From the NCBI RefSeq assembly GCF_015672735.1, contig NZ_JADABY010000013.1:1-37787 (forward strand): a stretch of DNA of 37,787 nt. The letters are read 5' to 3'. The DNA is from Citrobacter sp. Res13-Sevr-PEB04-36 (GTDB lineage Bacteria > Pseudomonadota > Gammaproteobacteria > Enterobacterales > Enterobacteriaceae). The translations under genes and the position numbers were made by a program. Shown in pieces: positions 1-8,264 of this stretch. Within the stretch, counting starts at the first letter, position 1, and each line of letters starts with the position of its first letter. A model generated the notes under the pieces. It did no database searches, was not told where the DNA came from, and saw nothing but the letters and a program-made list of their open reading frames with translations.

Positions 1-2
1 AG

Positions 3-620
3 AGCAGCATTGCCAGGCTAGATTTACAACACAAAAAATCAGAAGAAAAACTAAACTCAATAAATTTAGAATTAAAACAAACATTGAATGAACTAAATCA
101 ACAGAAGTTGATAGCCAAAAGAGCGGTTAATGCAAACAATAAGAATCTTGAATCTGTTTTTTGGGAGAATTTTTCCGGACTTGTCGCGGTGGTTTATCTT
201 TCAAAGAATGCACATTTCGTGAACAATACTTCAGGTGATTCAAAATCAGCATACAGCGACCCTGACAGTCTATATTTAAGCCCATACAATGCGATTAGCC
301 AAGCATTAAAAGATGGCAATCGAAATTTTATATCCAGCTCAGAAAACGTGCCAGAAAATATTCGAACTAAAATACTAAAGAAAATTCAAATTTCCATTGA
401 AAAAAACAAGAATACATTAATGAGAAAACCAATCGGATTTGATAATAAAATTAATAAGTTGATAAAGGATATAGAATCCACAAATTTAAAAACTGACCAG
501 GATGGGATAATGAGGAATTATGAAGCAGAAAAAGAACTATCATCTTACATCTTTACGATAAATAAACAATCAACCACCCGCGCCATGGACTTTTTAAAAA
601 CCGTTCAATACGAACATTAA
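3..620 (+). CDS. Hypothetical coiled-coil protein, 5' truncated by window edge
   Basis: I do not recognise this protein. The frame is open from the first bases of the window, so the gene starts upstream; the apparent TTG start at 84 is only an internal codon. The visible N-terminal part (about 60 residues) is rich in Lys, Glu, Leu and Asn with heptad-like spacing, as in a coiled coil. The rest is a polar, Lys/Asn-rich domain with no catalytic motif I can name. Base composition is strongly AT-rich, unlike the GC-rich genes from 2570 on, which suggests horizontal acquisition. It ends 16 bases before the next gene, on the same strand, so the two probably form an operon. Together with the integrase remnant and att-like sequence downstream, it looks like cargo at the edge of a genomic island. 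The reading frame is well supported; the function is unknown. Confidence 0.6.
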   Translation, partial: SSIARLDLQHKKSEEKLNSINLELKQTLNELNQQKLIAKRAVNANNKNLESVFWENFSGLVAVVYLSKNAHFVNNTSGDSKSAYSDPDSLYLSPYNAISQALKDGNRNFISSSENVPENIRTKILKKIQISIEKNKNTLMRKPIGFDNKINKLIKDIESTNLKTDQDGIMRNYEAEKELSSYIFTINKQSTTRAMDFLKTVQYEH

Positions 621-636
621 CATTGGGCTTATCATC

Positions 637-1341
637 ATGAATACTAACAATAAATTTGACCTGTGGTTGGTTAGAATAAGTTATATTGCTCAAGTTGGGT
701 TATTTTTCTTAACTACTTTCACAATATTTTATACAGTAATCCCAATATATCAGAATGCAAACTTGCAGGAATCCATTGCAAAAAAAGAGCTTGAATATGA
801 AAAATTAAAAGAAAAACAAAGGATTTTGTATTTGAATTTAAGAAGAGAATACTCAAGAAAATATGTTATTGATGCAATATCTCAGTGTTCACCTACAGAA
901 ATACTTATGCGCCAACCATCAGAGGATGACATCAGAAAACCTCATAATGTCATAATGAACGAATTTAAAAAACATCTAGACAAGGATCTGTCAGGTTGTT
1001 TTGAGAAGGTATTCTATGAAAATCATTATGTAAAAGAGTTAAATGATAATGATCAGCAAGATATCCTCCACAAGATTAAAAGCCTCACGCCCTCGATTAC
1101 TAAATTACATGAAAAATACGAGGCTAACTTTAAAGACAACAACTCGTTATTAAATGCGGGAAAAGAAAGCTCGACAAGTTTAAAGAAAACGGAAGAGTTT
1201 CTAATAAGCACAGGAAACTACAGTGATGGTAACAAAAAAGATTTTGAGAACTCTTACGTAGAGTCAGGTGCATATGATTTAGTTGTAAAATATGGATTTG
1301 AAATCAACAATCTCTTTTCTAATACCATAAAATACAATTAA
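637..1341 (+). CDS. Hypothetical membrane-anchored coiled-coil protein
   Basis: Unrecognised protein of 234 residues. Residues about 14-36 form one hydrophobic, aromatic-rich segment that looks like a transmembrane helix. A Lys/Glu-rich stretch (about 40-70) likely to be coiled coil follows, then a mostly polar alpha-helical C-terminal region containing two Cys near residues 84 and 106. This suggests a single-pass membrane protein with a large soluble domain, but the side of the membrane is uncertain. The gene follows the partial upstream ORF by 16 bases and has the same AT-rich composition, so the two were probably acquired and are transcribed together. Pairs of small coiled-coil and membrane proteins at island edges are sometimes defence or toxin-immunity modules. 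Nothing here proves that, and no nuclease, kinase or toxin motif is visible. Confidence 0.6.
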   Translation: MNTNNKFDLWLVRISYIAQVGLFFLTTFTIFYTVIPIYQNANLQESIAKKELEYEKLKEKQRILYLNLRREYSRKYVIDAISQCSPTEILMRQPSEDDIRKPHNVIMNEFKKHLDKDLSGCFEKVFYENHYVKELNDNDQQDILHKIKSLTPSITKLHEKYEANFKDNNSLLNAGKESSTSLKKTEEFLISTGNYSDGNKKDFENSYVESGAYDLVVKYGFEINNLFSNTIKYN

Positions 1342-1771
1342 CTTCTTAGTTCAATCACCGCCTCTGTTAGTTTAGAAGGGGCGGAAATAAAATGTCTAAG
1401 TGCTCATTGGTATACACGACTAATCCAGTGACAGCGCTTGCTAGCGAGTGATTTAAGCCATTCTGGTATACAGAACGTGAAAAACATAAATTGAGGGGTA
1501 TACTCTTGAATTCGCGAAATGCCGCTGGTTGGCAAGAAGCATTGTATAATGCGTGGGGATGATGAGTTTATTGGGCATTTTTCAACCAAATAGCAGAATT
1601 GCCAGCCCCTGCCCCATCGTACTCTCATTCAACTGTTCATGTTAAGAACTGATGACATAGACCGATCTCTATGGTCTTAATGAGACGTTTTTATCGTATG
1701 ATGGTATCAATGATGGTATTGAAAAACTAGCATTGAAAAAAACCTTTAAAAAACATCATAATAATCACATT
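1342..1771. other. Gene-free island edge
   Basis: No convincing gene is present. The short ORFs on either strand here have no recognisable content and no good ribosome binding site. A 10-base direct repeat (ATGATGGTAT at 1698-1707 and 1710-1719) lies 53-74 bases before the tRNA-like att sequence. It could be an arm-type recombinase site, but that is only a suggestion. Confidence 0.4.
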
Positions 1772-1793
1772 TTCGATTCCTGCAGGGACACCA
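1772..1793 (+). other. att-like remnant matching the 3' end of an argW-type tRNA-Arg
   Basis: The sequence contains GATTCCTGCAGGGACACCA, the T-arm and acceptor end plus CCA typical of tRNA-Arg(CCU) (argW), a known integration site for P4-like islands and prophages. It has one G fewer than the E. coli version as I remember it. The sequence immediately upstream is AT-rich and cannot form the rest of a tRNA, so this is not a functional tRNA gene. The integrase fragment begins 160 bases downstream in the same direction, the usual tRNA-att-int arrangement. The simplest reading is a hybrid att site left between two elements. The match to argW is from memory and needs a comparison with the genome's own argW. 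Confidence 0.6.
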
Positions 1794-1953
1794 TTGCACC
1801 GTTCTCCACCCTCCGCAATAGTTCGCAAAATCCCTTACACAGCAAGCTCTCAATAAAATACCAGTTCGTCATAGTTCGCAATAGAACGCTGACAGCCGCA
1901 CACTTAGGCGGGTAAAAAACGAGTAAATAATTTTACCCACCGGAGTTTTACCC

Positions 1954-2271
1954 ATGCTCACCATCAAGCAGATCGACGCGGCAAAGCCGAAAGATAAACC
2001 GTACCGGCTGCTCGACAGCAACGGGCTGTACATTTATGAGCCTGTTATCGGAAAGAAAGTCTGGCAACTGCGTTACAAGCTCGATGGTAAAGAGAAGGTG
2101 CTGACGGTAGGTAAATATCCGTTGATGTCATTGCAGGAAGCCAGAGACAAACAGTATTTATCGATGATACTGAAATACCTTTCCCTAGGTAGGCTGGGTG
2201 CCTATAGGTGCGAAGAACTACCGGCTGCCTGGTCCGTATTCAAAAAGACGTCTGGCGCAACTATCTCTTAG
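1954..2271 (+). pseudogene. Truncated P4-type tyrosine integrase, N-terminal fragment
   Basis: The first 66 or so residues match the N-terminal arm-binding domain (DUF4102 type) of P4-family tyrosine recombinases: MLTIKQIDAAKPKDKPYRL, then GLYIYEPVIGKKVWQLRYK, ending in GKYPLMSLQEARDK. After about base 2150 the similarity stops, and the remaining 40 codons look like unrelated DNA read through to a stop. The core-binding and catalytic domains (Arg...His-X-X-Arg...Tyr) are absent; a complete integrase would have about 400 residues. The fragment cannot catalyse recombination. It lies 160 bases after an argW-like att sequence, as is usual for these integrases, and just before the conserved xdh locus, so it marks the boundary between acquired and ancestral DNA. 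Confidence 0.85.
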
Positions 2272-2364
2272 TCTACTGATGGATACCGCCTGAACACCCT
2301 CCCCTTCGGGCTCGCCATTTATTGGCGACGCTGATTGCCTGACAGGCCTATCATCCCCCATAGT

Positions 2365-2425
2365 GCGTCGCGTATCATAATGATTTGATTAAGCTCATAA
2401 TGATACGCGACGCGCGGCTTTTTTT
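2365..2425 (+). terminator. Long hairpin followed by a T-run
   Basis: Arms at 2365-2383 and 2395-2413 pair over 19 bases with one mismatch around an 11-base loop. A seven-T run (2419-2425) follows after a short GC-rich step. This has the form of an intrinsic terminator insulating xdhA from the island. The same arms contain the TATCA-N3-TGA motifs described separately, so the dyad may instead, or also, be an activator-binding site. Confidence 0.55.
2373..2406. promoter_or_regulatory. Tandem TATCA-N3-TGA sites upstream of xdhA (candidate activator sites)
   Basis: Two near-palindromes, TATCATAATGAT (2373-2384) and TCATAATGATA (2395-2405), have centres at 2379 and 2399, 20 bases apart, about two helical turns. 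They lie 105-125 bases upstream of a sigma-54-like promoter. The same pattern occurs before ygeW and ygfK. This fits enhancer sites for a sigma-54 activator, most simply the nearby YgeV, but binding is inferred. Confidence 0.5.
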
Positions 2426-2503
2426 CTCCCTCCCCTCCCCATACCGGCCACAACTTTTAACGTCATCACAGTTCCTTGACTTACCTACCGTAATTTCCGC
2501 TTC

Positions 2504-2519
2504 TGGCGTAATTCTTGCC
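2504..2519 (+). promoter_or_regulatory. Sigma-54-type promoter for xdhABC
   Basis: TGGCGTA, four bases, then TTGC matches the -24/-12 consensus (TGGCACG-N4-TTGCW) with correct spacing and both invariant GG and GC pairs. Transcription would start near 2530, leaving a leader of about 40 bases before the xdhA ATG at 2570. Confidence 0.6.
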
Positions 2520-2569
2520 TGTTTTAGGTATTGGCTTGCGAGCCAAATCTTCATTTCAGGGGGACGACT

Positions 2570-4873
2570 ATGGAATCGCGAGAAGCGACCGTTACCGGTG
2601 AGTCATGTATGCGCGTGGATGCCATTGCCAAGGTGACCGGGCGGGCCAGATACACCGATGATTACGTGATGGCAGGCATGTGTTATGCCAAATATGTTCG
2701 CAGCCCCATCGCGCATGGCTTTGCCAACAGCATCAATTGTGACGATGCCAAAAATGTGCCCGGCGTGCTGGCGGTATTTACCTGGGAAGATGTGCCGGAT
2801 ATTGCGTTTGCCACCGCAGGCCACGCCTGGACGCTGGAGGCGGGTAAACGCGATGCCGCCGACCGCTATCTGCTGACCCGTCACGTCCGTCATCACGGTG
2901 ACGCAGTGGCGATTGTGGTGGCCAGGGATGAGCTGACCGCAGAGAAAGCGGCGCTGCTGGTTAAGGTCGACTGGCAGCCATTGCCGGTGATAACCACCCC
3001 GGAGGCCGCGCTGGCTGAAGGAGCCGTCGAAATCCATCCCGGCGGCAACCTGCTCAAACAGAGTGAAATGGCCACCGGAGACGTTGCCGGGGCGATTGAA
3101 ACCGCAGACCTGCAGATTCAGGGGCACTATCAAACGCCGGTCATCCAACATTGCCATATGGAGACCGTCACCTCATTTGCCTGGATGGAAGAGGATTCCC
3201 GCATCTCCATCGTCACCAGCACCCAGATCCCCCACATCGTGCGCCGGGTCGTCGGTCAGGCGATCGGCATTCCGTGGTCCTGCGTGCGGGTTATTAAGCC
3301 CTATGTCGGAGGCGGTTTTGGTAATAAACAGGACGTACTGGAAGAACCTATGGCGGCCTTCCTGACCAGCAAGCTCGGCGGCATTCCGGTGAAGGTCTCG
3401 CTCAGCCGCGAAGAGTGCTTTCTCGCCTCCCGCACGCGACATGCGTTTACCATCGACGGACGGATGGGCATCAATCGCGACGGCATCTTAAAAGGCTACA
3501 GTCTCGACGTGCTGTCTAACACCGGGGCGTATGCTTCGCACGGCCACTCCATCGCCTCGGCGGGCGGCAACAAAGTGGCGTATCTCTATCCACGCAGCGC
3601 CTACGGGTACCGCTCCACCACCTGCTATACCAATCTGCCCTCGGCGGGCGCGATGCGCGGATACGGCGCGCCGCAGGTCGTTTTTGCAGTGGAAGCGATG
3701 ATGGATGATGCCGCCACCGCGTTGGGGCTCGATCCGGTAGATGTCCGCTTACTCAACGTCGCCCGCGAAGGGGACGCCAACCCGCTCACCGGCAAAATTA
3801 TCTACAGCGCCGGGCTGCCGGAGTGCCTGCAAAAGGGCCGCGAGCTGTTTGAATGGGATAAACGCCGCGCTGAATATCAGAATCAGCAGGGCGATATCCG
3901 TCGCGGCGTCGGCGTCGCCTGCTTTAGCTATACCTCCAACACCTGGCCGGTCGGCGTTGAGATCGCCGGGGTTCGCCTGCTGATGAATCAGGACGGGACG
4001 ATCAACGTCCAGAGCGGCGCGACGGAAATTGGTCAGGGGGCCGATACCGTATTTGCGCAGATGGTGGCGGAAACCGTCGGCGTCCCGGTGAGCAATGTCC
4101 ACGTGATTTCGACCCAGGATACCGATGTCACCCCGTTCGATCCCGGCGCGTTTGCTTCGCGGCAAAGCTATACCACCGCGCCCGCTCTGCGCAAAGCGGC
4201 GCTGGAATTGAAAGAAAAAATCCTCACGCACGCCGCTGTCATGCTGCATCAGTCGGCCATGAGCCTGGCGCTTATCGGCGGCAATATCGTCCTTATCGAT
4301 CGCCCCACACGCCCGCTGCTGTCGTTGAAAGACCTGGCCATGGACGCGTTTTATCACCCGGAACGCGGCGGTCAGCTGTCGGCGGAAAGCTCGGTGAAAA
4401 CCACCACTAATCCCCCGGCCTTCGGCTGCACGTTTGTTGACCTGAGCGTCGATCTTACCCTGTGTAAAGTCACGATTAACCGGATCCTTAACGTCCACGA
4501 CTCTGGTCATATTTTGAATCCACAGCTGGCGGAAGGTCAGGTGCATGGCGGAATGGGGATGGGCATCGGCTGGTCGCTGTTTGAAGAGATGATTATCGAT
4601 GCCGACAGCGGCGTGGTGCGTAATCCCAACCTGCTGGATTACAAAATGCCGACCATGCTCGATCTCCCGGAACTGGAGAGCGCGTTCGTTGAAACGCTGG
4701 AGCCGCAATCCGCCTACGGGCATAAATCGCTCGGCGAGCCGCCGATTATTCCCATTGCCGCCGCCATTCGTAACGCGGTCAAAATGGCGACGGGCGTCGC
4801 TGTCGATACGCTGCCGCTGACGCCAAAACGGCTGTTCGAGGCGTTTCATGAAGCGGGTTTGATTAAAGGATAA
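2570..4873 (+). CDS. xdhA: Xanthine dehydrogenase, molybdenum-binding subunit XdhA
   Basis: Large catalytic subunit of the XdhABC enzyme, which hydroxylates hypoxanthine/xanthine with electrons passing to XdhC and XdhB. The protein has 767 residues (E. coli XdhA 752) and can be aligned along its length with it. Residues about 17-120 form the aldehyde oxidase/xanthine dehydrogenase a/b hammerhead domain (RYTDDYVMAGMCYAKYVRSP). The molybdopterin-binding domains follow, with VGGGFGNKQD, AGAMRGYGAP, GATEIGQGAD and GEPPIIP, whose Glu (about residue 723) is the catalytic base in this family. I chose the ATG at 2570 because AGGGGG precedes it; an upstream in-frame TTG at 2531 lacks a ribosome site and lies at the expected transcription start. 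The gene is first in a tight xdhABC operon and follows a sigma-54-like promoter. Confidence 0.97.
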   Translation: MESREATVTGESCMRVDAIAKVTGRARYTDDYVMAGMCYAKYVRSPIAHGFANSINCDDAKNVPGVLAVFTWEDVPDIAFATAGHAWTLEAGKRDAADRYLLTRHVRHHGDAVAIVVARDELTAEKAALLVKVDWQPLPVITTPEAALAEGAVEIHPGGNLLKQSEMATGDVAGAIETADLQIQGHYQTPVIQHCHMETVTSFAWMEEDSRISIVTSTQIPHIVRRVVGQAIGIPWSCVRVIKPYVGGGFGNKQDVLEEPMAAFLTSKLGGIPVKVSLSREECFLASRTRHAFTIDGRMGINRDGILKGYSLDVLSNTGAYASHGHSIASAGGNKVAYLYPRSAYGYRSTTCYTNLPSAGAMRGYGAPQVVFAVEAMMDDAATALGLDPVDVRLLNVAREGDANPLTGKIIYSAGLPECLQKGRELFEWDKRRAEYQNQQGDIRRGVGVACFSYTSNTWPVGVEIAGVRLLMNQDGTINVQSGATEIGQGADTVFAQMVAETVGVPVSNVHVISTQDTDVTPFDPGAFASRQSYTTAPALRKAALELKEKILTHAAVMLHQSAMSLALIGGNIVLIDRPTRPLLSLKDLAMDAFYHPERGGQLSAESSVKTTTNPPAFGCTFVDLSVDLTLCKVTINRILNVHDSGHILNPQLAEGQVHGGMGMGIGWSLFEEMIIDADSGVVRNPNLLDYKMPTMLDLPELESAFVETLEPQSAYGHKSLGEPPIIPIAAAIRNAVKMATGVAVDTLPLTPKRLFEAFHEAGLIKG

Positions 4874-4877
4874 GACT

Positions 4878-5756
4878 ATGTTTGATATCGCGACCTACCA
4901 TCGCGCCCCGGATATTGCCGGGGCCATCGCGCTGCTGGCAAACAATCCGCAGGCGAAACTGCTCGCGGGCGGCACTGACGTTTTAATTCAGCTTCACCAT
5001 CACAACGCTCGTTATCGCCATATAGTGGACATCAACGCCTTAGAGGAGCTGCGCGGCATTACCCTCACTGAGCACGGCGGGATTCGCATCGGCTCCGCCA
5101 CCACCTTTAGCGAGCTTATCGACCATCCCTTAGTCCAGCGCCATCTTCCCGCTCTCAGCGCGGCTTCTGCGTCAATCGCCGGACCGCAAATTCGTAACGT
5201 CGCCACCTACGGCGGCAATATTTGCAACGGAGCGACCAGCGCCGACTCTGCCACCCCGACGCTGATTTACGAAGCCTCGCTGGAGATCCATTCGTCGAGG
5301 GGCGTGCGCTTTACGCCGATCAACGGCTTTCACACCGGCCCCGGCAAAGTATCCCTTGAGCACGACGAGCTGGTGGTGGCGTTTCACTTTCCTGCCCAGC
5401 CCACCTCATCTACCGGCAGCGCACACTATAAATATGCCATGCGCGATGCCATGGATATTTCCACCATCGGCTGTGCTGCGTGCTGTTGTCTGGAGGGAGG
5501 GCGCATTCGCGAGCTGCGGCTGGCCTTCGGAGTCGCCGCCCCCACGCCCATCCGCTGCCAACACGCTGAACAGAGCGCGCAAAACGCCCCATTAACCCGG
5601 CAAACTCTCGAGACACTCGGCGAAGCGGTATTGCAGGACGTCACCCCGCGCTCCTCCTGGCGCGCCAGCAAAGCATTTCGTCTGCACCTTATCCAGACGA
5701 TGACAAAAAAAGTGGTCAGCGAAGCCGTTATTGCGGCGGGAGGAGAATGGCAATGA
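4878..5756 (+). CDS. xdhB: Xanthine dehydrogenase, FAD-binding subunit XdhB
   Basis: FAD-binding subunit of XdhABC; it receives electrons from the Fe-S subunit and passes them to NAD+ or another acceptor. The 292 residues match the E. coli protein in length. FAD_binding_5 motifs are clear: [11 protein letters not shown] near residue 35 and [19 protein letters not shown] near residue 105, the typical pyrophosphate-binding segments. A CO-dehydrogenase-flavoprotein C-terminal domain follows from about residue 175. It starts four bases after xdhA and overlaps xdhC by four bases (ATGA), so translation of the three genes is probably coupled. The C-terminal half contains several Cys (CAACC near residue 200). 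Confidence 0.96.
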   Translation: MFDIATYHRAPDIAGAIALLANNPQAKLLAGGTDVLIQLHHHNARYRHIVDINALEELRGITLTEHGGIRIGSATTFSELIDHPLVQRHLPALSAASASIAGPQIRNVATYGGNICNGATSADSATPTLIYEASLEIHSSRGVRFTPINGFHTGPGKVSLEHDELVVAFHFPAQPTSSTGSAHYKYAMRDAMDISTIGCAACCCLEGGRIRELRLAFGVAAPTPIRCQHAEQSAQNAPLTRQTLETLGEAVLQDVTPRSSWRASKAFRLHLIQTMTKKVVSEAVIAAGGEWQ

Positions 5757-6232
5757 ATCACAGCGACAGAATCACCATCGAATGTCGAATCAACGGAATG
5801 GCCTTTCAGCTAAGCGTCTCGCCGGGTATGCCGCTCTCCGAGCTGCTGCGCGAACAGGGGTTATTGAGCGTGAAACACGGCTGCTGCGTCGGGGAGTGCG
5901 GCGCATGCACCGTTTTGATTGATGGAACGCCGATAGACAGCTGCCTGTATCTCGCCGTCTGGGCCGCAGGCAAGGAGATTCGCACGCTGGAGGGAGAGCA
6001 GCAGGCCGGACGACTGTCACCGGTGCAAAAAGCCTATGCAGAATCGGGTGCCGTTCAGTGCGGGTTCTGCACGCCGGGGTTGATTATGGCGACCACAGCC
6101 ATGCTCGCCAAACCGCGCAGCCAACCGCTAACCGTGTTGGAGATCCGCCGGGGGCTGGCGGGAAACCTGTGCCGCTGCACCGGCTATCAGATGATCCTCC
6201 AGGCCGTACAGGCCTGCGAGAAGCAGGAATAA
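5753..6232 (+). CDS. xdhC: Xanthine dehydrogenase, 2Fe-2S subunit XdhC
   Basis: Small iron-sulfur subunit carrying two [2Fe-2S] clusters between the molybdenum site of XdhA and the FAD of XdhB. It has 159 residues, equal to E. coli XdhC. The plant-type cluster ligands are Cys44, Cys49, Cys52 and Cys64 ([12 protein letters not shown]...DSC); the second cluster uses Cys103, Cys106, Cys140 and Cys142 (QCGFCTPG and NLCRCTGYQ). All eight are present, so the subunit should be functional. The start is the ATG at 5753 that overlaps the xdhB stop; an upstream in-frame ATG at 5747 adds only two residues. This is the only intact 2Fe-2S protein of its type in the window, which matters because XdhD has lost its own cluster ligands. 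Confidence 0.96.
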   Translation: MNHSDRITIECRINGMAFQLSVSPGMPLSELLREQGLLSVKHGCCVGECGACTVLIDGTPIDSCLYLAVWAAGKEIRTLEGEQQAGRLSPVQKAYAESGAVQCGFCTPGLIMATTAMLAKPRSQPLTVLEIRRGLAGNLCRCTGYQMILQAVQACEKQE

Positions 6233-6462
6233 CGCGCGTCGGATATCGCCTCCGGGAAATACAGGTTCGTGCGCTCTGCGGGTTTGGTAGCCCGGACAGA
6301 TGCGCAGCATCGCCTCCGGGAAATGTGCCAGATCTGATGCCTCTGCGTGGCTTCATCCCGGGGGCGGCGCTCAACGCGCCTTGCCCGGGCTACGGGTCTG
6401 TGCGTTCTGCGGGTTTGGTAGCCCGGACAGATGCGCAGCATCGCCTCCGGGAAATGTGCCGT
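6233..6462. repeat. REP palindromes between xdhC and ygeV
   Basis: This convergent intergenic region is filled with repetitive extragenic palindromes. A unit beginning GGTTTGGTAGCCCGGACAG occurs at 6281 and again at 6412 (131-base period). Between them lies an inverted REP-like segment (CCCGGGGGCGGCGC ... GCGCCTTGCCCGGGC). Such arrays commonly end or stabilise converging transcripts and bind gyrase, IHF or Pol I. Confidence 0.85.
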
Positions 6463-8241
6463 TCAGACGTTCAGCAATTCATATTTCTTAATCTTGCGAT
6501 AGAGCGTGGCAATACCGATGCCCAGCTCGTCCGCCGCCTGTTTTTTATTGTGATGCCGGGACAGCGCTTCGCGGATCATCTGTTTCTCCATCTCCTCAAG
6601 CGCGGTGCCTCCGGCGTCGTCGGCCAGCGCGTGCAGCACCTCAGCGGGCGCGATATCACGCTCGGGCGCTTTACCGTTATTGAGCAGATTCGGTGGCAGC
6701 AGCGTGCTATCAATCACCTCTCCCGAGGGAACAACGTTAACCAGATACTCCATCAGGTTGCTCAATTCTCGCAGATTGCCCGGCCAGCGATGATACTTCA
6801 GCAACGTCACCACATCCGGGGCGATGCCGGGGTAAACCAGGCCGAGCCGACGGGTATGCAGGTGCAGAAAGTAGTGCACCAGCAGCTCGATATCATCCTG
6901 ACGTTCACGCAGTGGCGGCAGGGTTAACGGGATGACGTTAAGCCTGTAGAAAAGGTCTTCGCGGAATTTACCCTCGGCAATAAACTGCCCGAGATTTTGG
7001 TTGGTGGCGGAGATGATGCGGATATCCACCGGCACCGGACTGCTGGCGCCGAGAGGCAGAATTTCCCGCGCTTCAATAGCCCGCAGCAGCTTAGCCTGGA
7101 GCACCAGCGGCATATCGCCAATCTCATCAAGGAATAGCGTCCCGCTATTAGCCGCCTGAATCAGACCTGTTTTACCGTTGGCTGATGCCCCGGTAAATGC
7201 GCCTTTCACATAGCCAAATAATTCGCTTTCCAGCAGTTGCTCCGGAATGGCGGCGCAGTTAATGGCGATAAAAGGTTTATTTTTGCGATCGCTGAGCTTG
7301 TGAATTGCCTGGGCGACCACCTCTTTTCCGGTGCCGCTTTCGCCGACAATCATCACGCTGGAAGGGCTCGGGGCAATACGACCAATCAGCTGCTTAAGCT
7401 GGCGCATCCCCCGGCACTCACCGACCAGTTGTTCAATATGCGGTTCATTATCGGCTAACGCCACGACGGTACTGGTATGCGACTGATGAAAGGCCATCAG
7501 GAATAATTGCCGCCCCTGAACATTATGCAGCTGACCAATAATGAGTTCGCTTTTATCATCCCACGAAACAATATGTTGCATATGTCCGTGCGTAAAATTA
7601 CTCTCAAAGGTGAGCGGTCTGAAGCGCACAGATTTACCCATCATGGTGTTTTGCATCACCCCGAGTATTTTCAGTGCCGTTTGATTAGCAAACTGCACGC
7701 GATTATCTTCATCAATAACCAGCACCCCTTGATCCATATTCTCGATCATCGTCGCGAATATTTTACTGATGCTGTCATTGCCGTCCTGATCTTGCAGAAG
7801 TTTCGAAACAAAAATGGTCGATATATGGCGAACGTAATCGGAGAACTCGCGCAGATTATCGTTAATATGCTCCTGCTGTTCATGGGTAACGGCAATCAAA
7901 CTTATCACCCCCACGCAGCGGTCTTGTAAAATAACCGGCGTGCCCAAAAAGGCTTTCTCACGGCAATTATCTTTACTGTCACATCCTTCACAGAGCGGAT
8001 CGTGGCGAGAATGGGTGACCACCTTTTCCTGCTGGGTTTCCAGAACAAAGCGCAATAGCCTTGAATTGCTGCTTAGCGGACGCCCCAGAAACTTGCCGTA
8101 GGCGCCGGTACCCGCCACGCGGCACAGGTGTTCGTCGACAATCTCTACCTCAAGTTGCAAAACGCTGGCCAGCATTCTGGCAAAGCGCTGAATAGTCGGT
8201 TGAATCTGCATCAAAACGGATTGCGTTGTTGCGAGGACCAT
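6463..8241 (-). CDS. ygeV: Sigma-54-dependent transcriptional activator YgeV/UacR
   Basis: Bacterial enhancer-binding protein of 592 residues, the E. coli length. Residues about 1-150 are a GAF-like sensor; about 160-260 are PAS-like (ENMDQGVLVIDEDNRVQFAN). The AAA+ domain has Walker A GESGTGKE at 300-307, GAFTGA (sigma-54 contact) at 347-352 and Walker B GTLFLDEIGD at 367-376. A Fis-type helix-turn-helix (KKQAADELGIGIATLYRKIK) ends it. The sensor domain holds a Cys cluster (Cys84, Cys87, Cys93). I chose the ATG at 8241 because GGAAGG lies about eight bases upstream; an ATG 21 bases earlier lacks this. The gene is divergent from ygeW and close to three sigma-54-like promoters, so it is the likely regulator of this cluster. 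In E. coli it has been linked to urate utilisation (uacR). Its ligand is not known from the sequence. Confidence 0.95.
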   Translation of the reverse strand: MVLATTQSVLMQIQPTIQRFARMLASVLQLEVEIVDEHLCRVAGTGAYGKFLGRPLSSNSRLLRFVLETQQEKVVTHSRHDPLCEGCDSKDNCREKAFLGTPVILQDRCVGVISLIAVTHEQQEHINDNLREFSDYVRHISTIFVSKLLQDQDGNDSISKIFATMIENMDQGVLVIDEDNRVQFANQTALKILGVMQNTMMGKSVRFRPLTFESNFTHGHMQHIVSWDDKSELIIGQLHNVQGRQLFLMAFHQSHTSTVVALADNEPHIEQLVGECRGMRQLKQLIGRIAPSPSSVMIVGESGTGKEVVAQAIHKLSDRKNKPFIAINCAAIPEQLLESELFGYVKGAFTGASANGKTGLIQAANSGTLFLDEIGDMPLVLQAKLLRAIEAREILPLGASSPVPVDIRIISATNQNLGQFIAEGKFREDLFYRLNVIPLTLPPLRERQDDIELLVHYFLHLHTRRLGLVYPGIAPDVVTLLKYHRWPGNLRELSNLMEYLVNVVPSGEVIDSTLLPPNLLNNGKAPERDIAPAEVLHALADDAGGTALEEMEKQMIREALSRHHNKKQAADELGIGIATLYRKIKKYELLNV

Positions 8242-8264
8242 AGACTTACCTTCCGGCATCACTT

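Noticed and set aside
1404-1628. 74-codon minus-strand ORF in the island edge
   Set aside because: Unusual composition (many Trp, Cys, Pro), no ribosome site and no recognisable family.
1772-1793. Functional tRNA gene
   Set aside because: Only the T-arm/acceptor end is present; upstream sequence cannot form D or anticodon arms.
1733-1915. 60-codon plus-strand ORF over the att-like site
   Set aside because: It translates the tRNA-like end and integrase leader; no protein-like pattern.
3749-4849. 366-codon minus-strand ORF antisense to xdhA
   Set aside because: A long antisense frame produced by GC-rich codon use; xdhA on the other strand is conserved throughout.
6058-6927. 289-codon plus-strand ORF across the end of xdhC, the REP region and ygeV
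   Set aside because: Spans two conserved genes in wrong frames and a REP array; no independent evidence.
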